Source: an uncultured Coriobacteriia bacterium (lineage in GTDB: Bacteria; Actinomycetota; Coriobacteriia; Coriobacteriales; QAMH01). Taken from it: a stretch of DNA of 35,640 bases. The notes beneath the pieces are model-generated. The model worked only from the letters and a program-made list of their open reading frames with translations, did not search any database and was not told the DNA's origin. The position numbers were made by a program, and so were the translations under genes. The stretch is taken from positions 1 to 35,640 of the forward strand of contig CATLBX010000005.1 of the NCBI GenBank assembly GCA_949879855.1. The letters are read 5' to 3'. This document shows positions 17,831-28,061 of this stretch, piece after piece. Position 1 is the first letter of the stretch. Every line of letters starts with the position of its first letter.

Positions 17831-19756
17831 CTACTCGTCACCGTGTTCGGCGTCGAAGTCGAGGATGACGGCGTAGAGGTCCTCGGCGACTTGCTTGGGA
17901 ATGCCGGGGACGGCCTCGATATCCTCCAAGCTCGCCTCGCGCATGCGCTTGACGCTCCCGAAGTGCTTGAGAAGTTGTTTGCGGCGCTTGGGACCCAGGC
18001 CGGGTACGTCATCGAGGATGGAGGCGACCATGCCCTTGTCGCGCAGCTCGCGATGGAAGGTGATAGCGAAGCGGTGCGCCTCGTCGCGCACGTGCTTGAC
18101 GAGGTAGAGCGACGGGCTGCCACTTGGCAACACCACGGGACCCGTGTCGTCCCAGGGCACGTAGAGCTCCTCGTCCTTCTTGGCCAGGCCGGCCATGGGA
18201 ATGTCGAGGCCGAGCTCGGATAGCTCGTTGATGGCAGCCGTGAGCTGGGGCTTGCCGCCGTCGAGGATGAGCAGGTCGGGGCGCGAGCCAAAGCGCTCGT
18301 CTTCCATGCGCTCGGGCGCGTAGCGGCGGCGCAGCACCTCGCTCATCATCGCGAAGTCGTTGGCCTCGCCGTACTCCTTGCGAATCTTGAAGCGACGGTA
18401 CTGCGACTTGTCGGGCTTGCCGCCCGTGAACACGACCATTGAGGCCACCGAGTAGTTGCCGTGGATGGTCGAGATGTCGAAGCACTCGATGCGCATGGGC
18501 GGGTCGGGCAGGGCGAGCGCGCTTTCGAGCTGCAGAAGTGCCAGGTCGATGCGCTCCTCATCGTAGCGCGTGCGCATCTTGTGGCGCATGAGCGCGTGCT
18601 TGGCGTTGAGCGCCGCGAGCTCGAGGAGCTGGTTGCGCTCGCCGCGCTCGGGCACGACCACGTGCACCTTGGCGCCATGGGGACTCGCCAGACGCTCGGT
18701 GAGCCACTGCTCGAGCGGGCGCGTCACGTCCTCGGGCAGATGCTCGGCGATGACGACCTCGTGCGGAAGTTCGGTGGTCTGGTCGTAGTACTTGGAAAGG
18801 AACTGCCCCACGAGATCTGGTTCGGGGACGTTGAGGCCCTTGTCGAGGACGAAGTCATTGCTGATGATGATGCGCCCGTTGCGCACGACGAAGACATGGG
18901 CCGCGGCAATGGTCTCCTCGCGGAAGAAGCCGACGACGTCGATGTTGAGCGGACGCGAGAGCACGGCCTTCTGCTTCTCCTGCAGCGCCTTGATGGCCTC
19001 GAGTCGGTCGCGGGCGCGAGCGGCGTGCTCGAAGTCGAGCTCGGCGGCGGCCTCCTTCATCTCGGCTTCGAGTTCGCCCACGAACTCGTCACGCTCGCCG
19101 GCCAAAAAGCGCTCGACGCGGGCGACGAGCGGCGCGTACTCCTCGGGCGTGATGGCCGCGCAGCACGGCCCCGTTCCCTTGCCGATGTGGTAGGCGAAGC
19201 ACGCCTTGTCGTCGGGCGTGGGCCAGCGCCCCGCCTCGATCATGCGCGTCATCTTGCGGTACTGCTCGCAGGAGACGGCGCAGATGGGCACGATGCGGCG
19301 CACGGTATCGATGGTCTCGCGCGCGGCGCGGGCGTCGGTGTAGGGGCCGAAGTAGCGCGTGCCGCTCCTGTGCTTCTCGCGCGTGAACTTGATGGCCGGG
19401 TATGCGGCACTCTTGGTGATGGCGATGAACGGGTAGCTCTTGTTGTCGCGATAGTCGACGTTGAAAGGTGGGTTGTACTGCTGGATGAGGTTCTTCTCGA
19501 GGACGAGCGATTCGGTCTCGTTGTTGACCACGATGTAGTCGAAGGACGCCACCTGCTCCATCATGAACGGGATCTTGAGGCGTTCGTCCTGCCCGGAAAC
19601 GTACTGCAGCATGCGTGCGTGCAAATCGACCGCTTTGCCGACGTAGAGAATCTCGCCCTCGGCGTTCTTCCACAGATAGCAGCCGGGTGCCTCGGGCACG
19701 CCCTTCAACTGCTCGCGTAGGTCGGGAATGTTGCTATTTTCCGGGGTGTTCGTCAT
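17831..19756 (-). CDS. uvrC: Excinuclease ABC subunit C
   Basis: GIY-YIG region VPEAPGCYLWKNAEGEILYVGKAVDL; UVR motif; IECFDISTIHG; C-terminal HhH. Confidence 0.97.
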   Translation of the reverse strand: MTNTPENSNIPDLREQLKGVPEAPGCYLWKNAEGEILYVGKAVDLHARMLQYVSGQDERLKIPFMMEQVASFDYIVVNNETESLVLEKNLIQQYNPPFNVDYRDNKSYPFIAITKSAAYPAIKFTREKHRSGTRYFGPYTDARAARETIDTVRRIVPICAVSCEQYRKMTRMIEAGRWPTPDDKACFAYHIGKGTGPCCAAITPEEYAPLVARVERFLAGERDEFVGELEAEMKEAAAELDFEHAARARDRLEAIKALQEKQKAVLSRPLNIDVVGFFREETIAAAHVFVVRNGRIIISNDFVLDKGLNVPEPDLVGQFLSKYYDQTTELPHEVVIAEHLPEDVTRPLEQWLTERLASPHGAKVHVVVPERGERNQLLELAALNAKHALMRHKMRTRYDEERIDLALLQLESALALPDPPMRIECFDISTIHGNYSVASMVVFTGGKPDKSQYRRFKIRKEYGEANDFAMMSEVLRRRYAPERMEDERFGSRPDLLILDGGKPQLTAAINELSELGLDIPMAGLAKKDEELYVPWDDTGPVVLPSGSPSLYLVKHVRDEAHRFAITFHRELRDKGMVASILDDVPGLGPKRRKQLLKHFGSVKRMREASLEDIEAVPGIPKQVAEDLYAVILDFDAEHGDE

Positions 19757-20894
19757 GTTGCGGCTCGTGCTCGGGGTCGATGCCCTCGGTGTCGTAGACG
19801 ACGTCGCCGCGCCCATGACGCTGGCGCACCGGGTCGAAGAGGCCGATCTTGTACACGATAATGGCCGAGGCGATGAGCAGCAGGATAAAGATCACGAGCT
19901 TGGCCGCACCACCAAGCACCCACATGAGCAGGGTGCCGATGCACAGGATGGCCGTCCACAGGTAGATGAGCAGCACCGCCTTGCGCTGCGAGTAGCCGCG
20001 CAGGAGCAGGCGATGGTGGATGTGGCCGGCATCGGGCGTGGCAATCGACTCGTGCTTGCGCAAGCGCCGCACGATGGCCGCGGCCGTGTCGATGATGGGG
20101 ATGAGGGCGACGATGATGGGAACGATGAGCAGCGTGATCGAAAGCAGGCGCGTGGTGCCCACGAGCGAGACCGAACCGAGCAGCAGGCCGAGCAGCATCG
20201 AGCCGGAATCCCCCATGAAGATGCTCGCCGGGTAGAAGTTGTAGATGAGGAAGGCTCCCGCCACGGCAGCCGTGATCGCCGCGAGAAGCGCGGCCTCCGT
20301 CTGCTGCAGGGTCATGAACATGATGAAGAGCGTGATTGCCGCCATGCCCGTGATGCCCGCGGCCCGGCCGTCGAGGCCGTCGATGAGATTGATGATGTTG
20401 ATGAAGCATACGAGGTACAGGACCGTGATGGGATAGGCCCAGAGGCCAAAGTCGATGATGGCCGAGGAACCGGGAATCTGAAACGCGTGCAGGATGGTGC
20501 CCGTTCCCGCGATGATGCAGGAGGCGAATAGCTGTCCCAGGAACTTCACCCCCGGCCCCAGGTTGCGCACGTCGTCGATGATGCCCACGATCACGATGAC
20601 CGCAAGACCGATGAGGACGCCCAATGACCTGACGTTGACCTCGCCCGGCATGTAGAGCGGACCATGCCAAAGCCCCGTGCGCTCGCCCACATACTCGACC
20701 ACGACGGCGACGAGCAGGCCGCCGAACATGGCGACGCCGCCCAGGCGCGGGACGGTGCGGCGATTGACGCGACGTGGGCCGGGCTCGTCGACGACGTTAT
20801 GCGCCGTGGCAAAGCGTCTAATGGGAGGAACGAACGCGGCCGTCGCGGCAAAGGCGATGGCGAAGATCAGCAAGTAGTGTATCCACGTTTGCAT
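19734..20894 (-). CDS. Undecaprenyl-phosphate GlcNAc-1-phosphate transferase (WecA/TagO/MraY family)
   Basis: RRVNRRTVPRLGGVAMFGG...NLIDGLDGRAAG...IFMGDSGSMLLG. Confidence 0.93.
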   Translation of the reverse strand: MQTWIHYLLIFAIAFAATAAFVPPIRRFATAHNVVDEPGPRRVNRRTVPRLGGVAMFGGLLVAVVVEYVGERTGLWHGPLYMPGEVNVRSLGVLIGLAVIVIVGIIDDVRNLGPGVKFLGQLFASCIIAGTGTILHAFQIPGSSAIIDFGLWAYPITVLYLVCFINIINLIDGLDGRAAGITGMAAITLFIMFMTLQQTEAALLAAITAAVAGAFLIYNFYPASIFMGDSGSMLLGLLLGSVSLVGTTRLLSITLLIVPIIVALIPIIDTAAAIVRRLRKHESIATPDAGHIHHRLLLRGYSQRKAVLLIYLWTAILCIGTLLMWVLGGAAKLVIFILLLIASAIIVYKIGLFDPVRQRHGRGDVVYDTEGIDPEHEPQHDEHPGK

Positions 20895-20915
20895 GCGGCT
20901 TAGTATACGGCATTC

Positions 20916-21764
20916 TCATACGCTGCGCGGATATGAGCCGATGACCTTGACCTCTCTCATCTTCATGCGCAGGCAGTTGAGCGCGATCTGGATATTGGGC
21001 TCGTCGGCATATCCGTCGATATCCATGAAGAACATGTAATCGCCCAGCTCGCGCTTGGTGGGACGTGACTGGACCATCGTGAGGTTGACGCCGGCGAAGA
21101 AGAGCTCCGAGAGGATCATCTGCAACGTGCCCGGCCGGTCGGCGTTCATGAAGAGCGCGAGCGTGCTCTTGCCCGGGCCGTCATGGGGTACCGGACCCTT
21201 GCCGATGATGACGAAGCGCGTCTGGCTGCTCAGGTTGTCCTCGATGGCCTCCTCATGGACATCGATGCCGCATATCTCGGCGGCCAGGGGCGAGGCGATG
21301 GCGGCGACGCTCTTGTCGGCAGCGGCCATCTCGGCGGCTGCGGCCGTCGAGTCTGCGAGACGCAGCTGGCAGTTGGGAAGGTTCTGGCTAATCCAGCGAC
21401 GGCACTGCCCGATGCCCTGCGTGTGCGAGGCGATGGTCGTCACGTCGTCAAGCGAGGCATCCGGGTTGAGCAGCAGCGCCTGATGGATGTCGATTGCGAT
21501 CTCTCCCAGAATCTCCGCGCGCGAGGTGAAGGCGAACGCATCGAGCACGGCCGTGACCGAACCCTCGAGGGAGTTCTCGATGGGGACGACGCCGTAGTCG
21601 GCCTTGCCCCGCTCGACGGCCTCGAAGACCTCCGGCAACGAGTCGCAGGCAAGCGGCTCGTAGCCGGCGGGAAGCGATCCTCGCTCGACGAGCGCGCGCA
21701 CGGCCATATCGGAAAAGGTCCCGGCGGGACCAAGAAACGCGTAGGTGAGATTGTGCTGGGACAT
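20916..21764 (-). CDS. pheA: Prephenate dehydratase
   Basis: YAFLGPAGTFSDMAV...GVVPIENSLEGSV...SHTQGIGQCRRW; C-terminal ACT-like region. Confidence 0.94.
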   Translation of the reverse strand: MSQHNLTYAFLGPAGTFSDMAVRALVERGSLPAGYEPLACDSLPEVFEAVERGKADYGVVPIENSLEGSVTAVLDAFAFTSRAEILGEIAIDIHQALLLNPDASLDDVTTIASHTQGIGQCRRWISQNLPNCQLRLADSTAAAAEMAAADKSVAAIASPLAAEICGIDVHEEAIEDNLSSQTRFVIIGKGPVPHDGPGKSTLALFMNADRPGTLQMILSELFFAGVNLTMVQSRPTKRELGDYMFFMDIDGYADEPNIQIALNCLRMKMREVKVIGSYPRSV

Positions 21765-21827
21765 GATGGATACGTACCTTCGTCTAGCTTGTGATGACAG
21801 GGCATTTTAGCACAGCCGGGCCACGGG

Positions 21828-22685
21828 CTATTCCGCGCACAGCCACAGGTCTTCCTGGCGCGCGATGAAACCCTCGCGCTCGAGTTCGGCGAGTATGGCG
21901 CGAACTTCCTCGAGCGTCGGGGCGTCACGGCCGGCCTCCTGTTCGCTGAGCGCCAGATCTCGCATTATCTGCTCGTCCGTGAGGGCTTCGTCGATGATGC
22001 GGCGAAGCACGTAGGCGCGCTTCTGGCGATGGCTCCCCTCGAACTTGGATTGGCGCACGTACTGCTTGCTTCGGCGCGTGGGATTGACGGTCGTCTTCTT
22101 CAGATGCGCGCCGTAGTCGAGCAGGGCGTAGTACCAATCCCGCACGCGCGCGTCATCGGGGCACGTCGCCTCGACGAGCGGAGCGAGCTCCTTGTCGCTC
22201 ACGGCCTCTTGCTCGTCGAAGAGCTCGTGGATGAACACGGCGCGTACGTTGGTTTCGAGGTACATGTCCGGCTGTTCGAATGCAAATATGCGCACACCCG
22301 CAGACGTCGAGGGACCTATGCCCGGCAGGGCGAGCAGGGCCTTCTTGTCGCTTGGAACGATACCGTCGTGAGACGTCACGACCTCCTCGGCGCAGCGCTT
22401 CAGGTTGAGCGCACGTCGGTTGTATCCCATGCCCTGCCAGAGTTCGAGCACCGGAGGCAAAGGAGCCGCGGCGAGGGCGGCAACGGTGGGAAAGGTTTCG
22501 AGCCACTGCTCCCAGCGACCCAGGACGCGTGCGACTTGCGTCTGCTGGAGCATGACCTCGGAGAGTAATATCGCATAGGGATCGTGGGTGTTGCGCCAGG
22601 GCAGGTCACGATAGAGCTCGCGGCCCCGCTCCCAGACGGTCTTCGTGAAAGCCTCGAGCCTCGCGTCCGACGGCTCCATGATCAT
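21828..22685 (-). CDS. MutY-like HhH-GPD DNA glycosylase without Fe-S cluster motif
   Basis: LPWRNTHDPYAILLSEVMLQQTQVARV; LPGIGPSTSAGVRIFAFEQPDMYLETNVRAV; no C-X6-C-X2-C-X5-C; ATGA overlap with the upstream HAD gene. Confidence 0.85.
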   Translation of the reverse strand: MIMEPSDARLEAFTKTVWERGRELYRDLPWRNTHDPYAILLSEVMLQQTQVARVLGRWEQWLETFPTVAALAAAPLPPVLELWQGMGYNRRALNLKRCAEEVVTSHDGIVPSDKKALLALPGIGPSTSAGVRIFAFEQPDMYLETNVRAVFIHELFDEQEAVSDKELAPLVEATCPDDARVRDWYYALLDYGAHLKKTTVNPTRRSKQYVRQSKFEGSHRQKRAYVLRRIIDEALTDEQIMRDLALSEQEAGRDAPTLEEVRAILAELEREGFIARQEDLWLCAE

Positions 22686-23347
22686 GCGTCCCAGTCGACG
22701 ATCTTCCAGCCGCGCTTCTTGGCCACGCGCGCGAGCTTCTTGTCCGGATCGACGACCGTGACCTCGTGGGCATGTTCGAGCATGGGGATATCGCTGTAAT
22801 GGTCGCTGTAGGCATGCTCGAGCACCCAATTGCCCGGGCCAAACATATCGTTGCACAATTGCACGAGCAAGCGAAGCTTCTCGCGTCCCTGGACGGGCAC
22901 GCCCACGACGCGACCCGTGTAGTGGTTGTCCTTCTCCTCCATGATGGTCGACACCTGGCCGTCAAAGCCGAGCTCTTCGACAATCGTGGTGGTGATGGGC
23001 TTGAAGGAGGCGGATGCCAGGATGAGCTTCATGCCGTCGGCGCGGCATCGCTCGATTTCGCGCAGGGCACCGGGACGTATGCGCTTGCGGATGCGGCGGT
23101 TGAAGATCTCCATGATCTCGGCGTCGACCTCGTCGACCGTCGGTTCGGTGAGCGCGGAGAACAGAAGCTCGCGGGGCGTGGACTCGACCTGCGGCAAACG
23201 CAGACGATAGCGAATGCCCCAGATGCCCATGAGAAAGCCCTTGTGGACGGGCAACTGACGATGCCTGAGCAAGCTCGTCGTGAGCTTGAGCGGCGACTCT
23301 CCGTCTATGATCGTTCCGTCCAAGTCAAAAGCGGCGACGCGTACCAA
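22682..23347 (-). CDS. HAD superfamily (subfamily IB-like) hydrolase
   Basis: VAAFDLDGTIIDGES...LILASASFKPI...YSDHYSDIPMLEHAHEVTVVDPD. Confidence 0.9.
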   Translation of the reverse strand: MVRVAAFDLDGTIIDGESPLKLTTSLLRHRQLPVHKGFLMGIWGIRYRLRLPQVESTPRELLFSALTEPTVDEVDAEIMEIFNRRIRKRIRPGALREIERCRADGMKLILASASFKPITTTIVEELGFDGQVSTIMEEKDNHYTGRVVGVPVQGREKLRLLVQLCNDMFGPGNWVLEHAYSDHYSDIPMLEHAHEVTVVDPDKKLARVAKKRGWKIVDWDA

Positions 23348-23393
23348 TGCAATCCCCCGTGCATGGAAGTCAAATTCGTCTGCGCATTATACG

Positions 23394-25280
23394 CTAGTAA
23401 TCCACTTCGTCGATGCAATCGCTGACCTGCGAGTTGTAGAGCTCGGCGTAGAAGCCATCTTGCAGCAGAAGCTGCTCGTGGGCGCCCATCTCGACGATGT
23501 CGCCGTCCCTCAGCACCAGAATCACGTCCGCGTCGCGGATGGTCGAGAGCCGGTGCGCGATGACGAAGCTCGTGCACGTGCTCGCAAGCTCGGTCATGGC
23601 GCGCTGGACGAGGCGTTCGGTGCGCGTGTCGATGGAACTCGTCGCCTCGTCGAGAATGAGGATCTCGGGGTCGGCGAGCAACGCCCGTGCAATCGTGATA
23701 AGTTGGCGTTGACCAGCGGAGAGATTGGACGCTTCCTCGTTGATGACGGTATCGTAGCCGTCGGGCAGCGTGTGGATGAAGTGGTCGACGTGCGCGGCAC
23801 GGGCCGCACGTTCGATGTCCTCGTCGCTTGCATGGTCGACGCCATAGGCGATGTTGTCGCGGATGGTTCCGTTGAACAGCCACGTGTCCTGCAGCACCAT
23901 GCCCATATGGGAACGCAGCTCGTCGCGCTTGATGGTGCGGATGTCACGTCCGTCGAGGTAGATCGCACCGCCGTCGATTTCGTAGAAACGCATGAGCAAA
24001 TTGACAAGTGTCGTCTTTCCCGCTCCGGTGGGTCCCACGATCGCGACCATCTGGCCTGGCAGCGCCTCGACCGAGAGGTCATGGATGACGGGCTTGGCAG
24101 GGTCGTAGCCAAAGCGCACGTGCTCGAACCGGATGTGGCCGGCGCCCTTCGTCGTATCGGGGGGCAACGCGGTCTCGTCGCTCATCTCGGGCTGGTCGAG
24201 AATCTCGAAAACGCGCTCGGCACCAGCGATGGTGGCCTGGAAGGTGTTGATGATGCCCGCCATCTGGCTGATGGGACGCGTGAAGTTGCGCATGTACTGC
24301 GTGAACGCCTGCACCTCACCGACGGTGAGGGCGCCGACCACCGCCTGCCAGCCGCCAAAGCACACGATGGCGATGTAGGCGAGGTTGCCCACGAAGATCA
24401 TGAGCGGACGGATGAGGCCCGAGACGAACTGCGCGCGCCAGGCATGACCGAAGTACTCGTCGTTGATGCGCTCGAAGTCCTCGATGGCGCCCTTCTCGTG
24501 CGCGAAGGCCTTGACCTCGGTGTGACCGCCATAAGTCTCCTCGATATGCGCGTCGAGCACGCCGAGCGCGGTCTGCTGGGCGAGGAAGAAGCGCTGCGAG
24601 CGCTTGGCGACGATGGCCGTGAGGATGATGGAGACGGGCAGCGTGCACAGCGCGATGATCGTGATGAGCGGGCTCATGAACATCATCATGACGAAGACGC
24701 CGACAATCGTGATGACCGAGGTGAGCGCCTGCGTCATGCCGTCTTGCAGCGTCGTCGATATGAGGTCGATGTCGTTGACCACGCGCGAGAGTATGTCGCC
24801 CTTCGCATGGGAATCGTAGTAGGACAGCGGGATGCGATTGAGCTTTTCCTCGGTCTGTTGGCGTAGCGAGTAGACGACGTTTTGCGCGACGCGCGCCATC
24901 ACGAAGGCTTGCAGGTAGGTGAACACCGAGTAGCACAGGTAGAGCACGAGCAGGACGAACAGGATCTCCCGCAGCAACTCGAAGTTCACGCCCGCACCCA
25001 CCTCGCCGTTGGCAATGGCGACACCGGCACGGAAGATCTCGGTCGTGGCCATACCCAGCTGGCGTGGGCACAAGATGTCGAAGAGCGTGGCGATGATGGC
25101 GCATACGAGCACGAGCGCTATCTTGGGAAGCTCCGGTTTGACGAAGACGAGCAGGCGCCTCACCGTGCCCTTGGCGTTCTTCGCCTTCTCGACCGGCGCA
25201 CCGCCATGGGGGCCATGGGGGCCGTGGGGACCACCGCGCTTGCGGCCCGCCTGCATGGGATTGGGATGCTGAGGTGACAT
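23394..25280 (-). CDS. ABC exporter half-transporter (TMD-NBD)
   Basis: Walker A GPTGAGKTT, LSAGQRQL signature, Walker B ILILDEATSSID; N-terminal GGPHGPHGPHGG. Confidence 0.93.
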   Translation of the reverse strand: MSPQHPNPMQAGRKRGGPHGPHGPHGGAPVEKAKNAKGTVRRLLVFVKPELPKIALVLVCAIIATLFDILCPRQLGMATTEIFRAGVAIANGEVGAGVNFELLREILFVLLVLYLCYSVFTYLQAFVMARVAQNVVYSLRQQTEEKLNRIPLSYYDSHAKGDILSRVVNDIDLISTTLQDGMTQALTSVITIVGVFVMMMFMSPLITIIALCTLPVSIILTAIVAKRSQRFFLAQQTALGVLDAHIEETYGGHTEVKAFAHEKGAIEDFERINDEYFGHAWRAQFVSGLIRPLMIFVGNLAYIAIVCFGGWQAVVGALTVGEVQAFTQYMRNFTRPISQMAGIINTFQATIAGAERVFEILDQPEMSDETALPPDTTKGAGHIRFEHVRFGYDPAKPVIHDLSVEALPGQMVAIVGPTGAGKTTLVNLLMRFYEIDGGAIYLDGRDIRTIKRDELRSHMGMVLQDTWLFNGTIRDNIAYGVDHASDEDIERAARAAHVDHFIHTLPDGYDTVINEEASNLSAGQRQLITIARALLADPEILILDEATSSIDTRTERLVQRAMTELASTCTSFVIAHRLSTIRDADVILVLRDGDIVEMGAHEQLLLQDGFYAELYNSQVSDCIDEVDY

Positions 25281-25283
25281 GGG

Positions 25284-27026
25284 CTAGCTCGCCTCCTCAT
25301 CGCTAATCTGGGAGGCGACGATCTCGTGATAGACCTCGCTCGCGCCAAGAAGCTCCTCGTGGGTGCCGATGGAATCGATGCGGCCCTCGTCGAGCACGAT
25401 GACCATGTCGGCGTCCATGGCCACGGCCACGCGCTGCGCCACGATGAGCACCGTCGCGCCTTGGGTCGCGCGCTTGAGGTTCGCGCGCACCTCGGCATCG
25501 GTCTTGAAGTCGAGCGCCGAGAACGAGTCGTCGAAGACGTAGAGGCCCGCCTTCTTCGCGAGCGCGCGGGCTATGGCGATGCGCTGCTTCTGGCCGCCGG
25601 ACAGGCCGCCACCGGCCTGGGTGACCTGGGTCTCGAAGCCGTCGGGCTTCTCCATGATGAAGTCGTAGGCAGCCGCCGCACGCGCCGCCTCGATGACTTC
25701 CTCGTCGCTCGCGTCCACGTTGCCGTAGCGGATGTTGTCGGCAATCGTGCCCGTGAACAGCGTCGTGCGCTGCGGGGCGTAGGAGATGAGCGAACGCAGC
25801 TCGTCTTGCGGGATGCGGGATATGTCCACGCCGTCAAGGAGCACGCGCCCGGATGTCGGGTCGTAGAAACGTTCGATAAGATCGACGAGCACGCTCTTGC
25901 CCGAGCCCGTCGCGCCGATGAGCGCATAGGTCTTGCCCGGCTCGAGCGTGAAGTCGATGTCGCAGAGCGTCGGCTCGTCGGCTCCTTCGAAGGCAAAACC
26001 CACATCCTCGAAACGCAACTCGTGGGCCGCGCCCGCAACGGGAGCCTCGAGGCGCTCGTCACTTGACGGGTCGTGGATGGTGGGCTCGCAGTGCAGCACG
26101 GCCGTGACGCGCTCGGCCGCCGCCTGGGCACGCGGCCAGATCATGAAGATCATCGACAGCATCATGACCGACATGAGCAGGAGCATCGCGTACTGGATGA
26201 TGGCCATGAGATCGCCCGCCTGGAAGCTTCCCAAGTCGACGAGCTCGCCGCCCATCCATGCTATCGCGATGACGACGAGGTCGAGCACGATGCTGATAAG
26301 CGGCATGAGCACCGACATGCGCCGGGCCACGGAGACGTTGGTGTCGGCGAGGATCTTGTTGGCGAGCGAGAAGCGACGCTCCTCGAAGTCTTCCTTGTTG
26401 TAGGCGCGGATGACGCGGATACCCGTCAGTCCCTCGCGCGTCACGCGGTTGAGATCGTCGATGCGCGCCTGCAGGGAGCGCAGCAACGGCACCGTGAACT
26501 TCATCACGATGGCGACGATGACGGCCATGACCGGGATGGCGGCAAAGACAATGAGCGAGAGCTGCACGCTTTTCTGGAAGGCCATGAGCGCCGCACCCAC
26601 GAACATGATGGGTGACATCATCGCGACGGTCATGGACATGTGGATGAAGCGCTCGAGCTGCTGGATGTCGTTGGTGGTGCGGGTGATGAGCGAGGAGGTG
26701 CCAAACTCGCCGACCTCGCGCAGGCTGAAGGCCGTGACGCGCCGGTAGAGGGCGCTTCTCAGGTTACGACCGAACCCCATGGCCGCACGGGCCGCGCACA
26801 GGCCGGCCGCGACATCGGCCACGACGCAGCCGAGCGCCCACAGCAGCATCACGCCGCCGGTCTGGAAGATGTAGACGACGTCCTTGTTCACGACGCCGAT
26901 ATCGATGACCTCGCTCATGAGGTTGGGAATCTCGAGGTCGCAGCCCACGCGAATGGCCGTGAGCACGAACGCCCCTACAAAGAGGGGCGTGAAGCGCATG
27001 AAATATGTCCTGAACAGCTTGAGCAC
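25284..27026 (-). CDS. ABC exporter half-transporter (TMD-NBD), heterodimer partner
   Basis: Walker A GATGSGKS, LSGGQKQR, Walker B LYVFDDSFSALD; adjacent to the other half-transporter. Confidence 0.93.
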   Translation of the reverse strand: MLKLFRTYFMRFTPLFVGAFVLTAIRVGCDLEIPNLMSEVIDIGVVNKDVVYIFQTGGVMLLWALGCVVADVAAGLCAARAAMGFGRNLRSALYRRVTAFSLREVGEFGTSSLITRTTNDIQQLERFIHMSMTVAMMSPIMFVGAALMAFQKSVQLSLIVFAAIPVMAVIVAIVMKFTVPLLRSLQARIDDLNRVTREGLTGIRVIRAYNKEDFEERRFSLANKILADTNVSVARRMSVLMPLISIVLDLVVIAIAWMGGELVDLGSFQAGDLMAIIQYAMLLLMSVMMLSMIFMIWPRAQAAAERVTAVLHCEPTIHDPSSDERLEAPVAGAAHELRFEDVGFAFEGADEPTLCDIDFTLEPGKTYALIGATGSGKSVLVDLIERFYDPTSGRVLLDGVDISRIPQDELRSLISYAPQRTTLFTGTIADNIRYGNVDASDEEVIEAARAAAAYDFIMEKPDGFETQVTQAGGGLSGGQKQRIAIARALAKKAGLYVFDDSFSALDFKTDAEVRANLKRATQGATVLIVAQRVAVAMDADMVIVLDEGRIDSIGTHEELLGASEVYHEIVASQISDEEAS

Positions 27027-27044
27027 GGCCGGTCCCGGAAGGTG

Positions 27045-28061
27045 CTAGCTCCTGTACCCGTTGGGGTTGGCCTGCTGCCAGCGCCACGAGTCGGCGCACA
27101 TGTGGGCGATGTCGTATTGCGCCTTCCAGCCGAGCTCCCGTTGCGCCTTGCCGCAGTCGGCATAGCACGCGTCGATGTCGCCCGCACGCCGGGGCTTGAT
27201 GGCGTAGGGAACCTTGACGCCCGTAGCCTCTTCGAAGGCGTGCACGAGCTCGAGCACGCTCGTGCCATTGCCCGTGCCCAGGTTATAGATGCACAGCCCG
27301 CCCTCGGGCTTGATGGCCTTGAGCGCGGCAACATGGCCGCTGGCAAGGTCCATGACGTGGATGTAGTCGCGCACGCCGGTGCCATCAGGCGTGTCGTAGT
27401 CGTCGCCGAAAACGCCGAGCTCGGCGAGCTTGCCCACGGCGACTTGCGTGATGTAGGGCATGAGGTTGTTGGGGATGCCCGACGGGTCCTCGCCCATGGT
27501 GCCCGACGGATGGGCTCCAATGGGGTTGAAATAGCGCAGCAGCACGACGTTCATGCTGGGAATGGCATATTGTACGTCGGCGAGGATGTCCTCGATCATG
27601 GACTTGGTGCGACCATAGGGGTTCGTGAGCTCGCCCTTGGGCATGTCCTCGGTCAGAGGCAGGCTCGCGGGCGCACCGTAGACCGTGGCCGAGCTCGAGA
27701 AGATGATATTCTTGCAGCCGGCATCGCGCATGGCCTCGAGCAGCTTGACCGTGCCACCGATGTTGTTGTCGTAGTACTCGATGGGCTTTTCCACCGACTC
27801 GCCCACGGCCTTGAGACCGGCGAAGTGAATGACGCAGTCGATGCCGCTTTGGGAGAAGACCTCGCGCAGCTTAGCCTCGTCGCGGATGTCGCCTTCGATG
27901 AAGGGCACGTCCACGCCGGTGATGGCCTTGATGCGCTCGAAGACGACGGGGGATGAGTTGCTGAGGTTGTCGTAGGCGATGGGCTCGTGGCCGGCCTCGA
28001 TGAGCTCGATAATCGTATGGCTTCCGATGAAGCCCGCTCCACCCGTTACCAGAATCTTCAT
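27045..28061 (-). CDS. galE: UDP-glucose 4-epimerase
   Basis: MKILVTGGAGFIGSHTIIELIEAGHEPIAYDNLSNSS...NPYGRTKSMIEDIL...YADCGKAQRELGWKA. Confidence 0.96.
   Translation of the reverse strand: MKILVTGGAGFIGSHTIIELIEAGHEPIAYDNLSNSSPVVFERIKAITGVDVPFIEGDIRDEAKLREVFSQSGIDCVIHFAGLKAVGESVEKPIEYYDNNIGGTVKLLEAMRDAGCKNIIFSSSATVYGAPASLPLTEDMPKGELTNPYGRTKSMIEDILADVQYAIPSMNVVLLRYFNPIGAHPSGTMGEDPSGIPNNLMPYITQVAVGKLAELGVFGDDYDTPDGTGVRDYIHVMDLASGHVAALKAIKPEGGLCIYNLGTGNGTSVLELVHAFEEATGVKVPYAIKPRRAGDIDACYADCGKAQRELGWKAQYDIAHMCADSWRWQQANPNGYRS

Noticed and set aside
15835-17868. 677-aa plus-strand ORF
   Set aside because: Antisense shadow of yvcK and rapZ; no recognisable domains; long antisense ORFs are expected at this GC content.
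23280-24866. 528-aa plus-strand ORF, and similar ORFs at 8458-9693, 18461-19720, 26640-27956 and 28458-29483
   Set aside because: All antisense to well-supported minus-strand genes.
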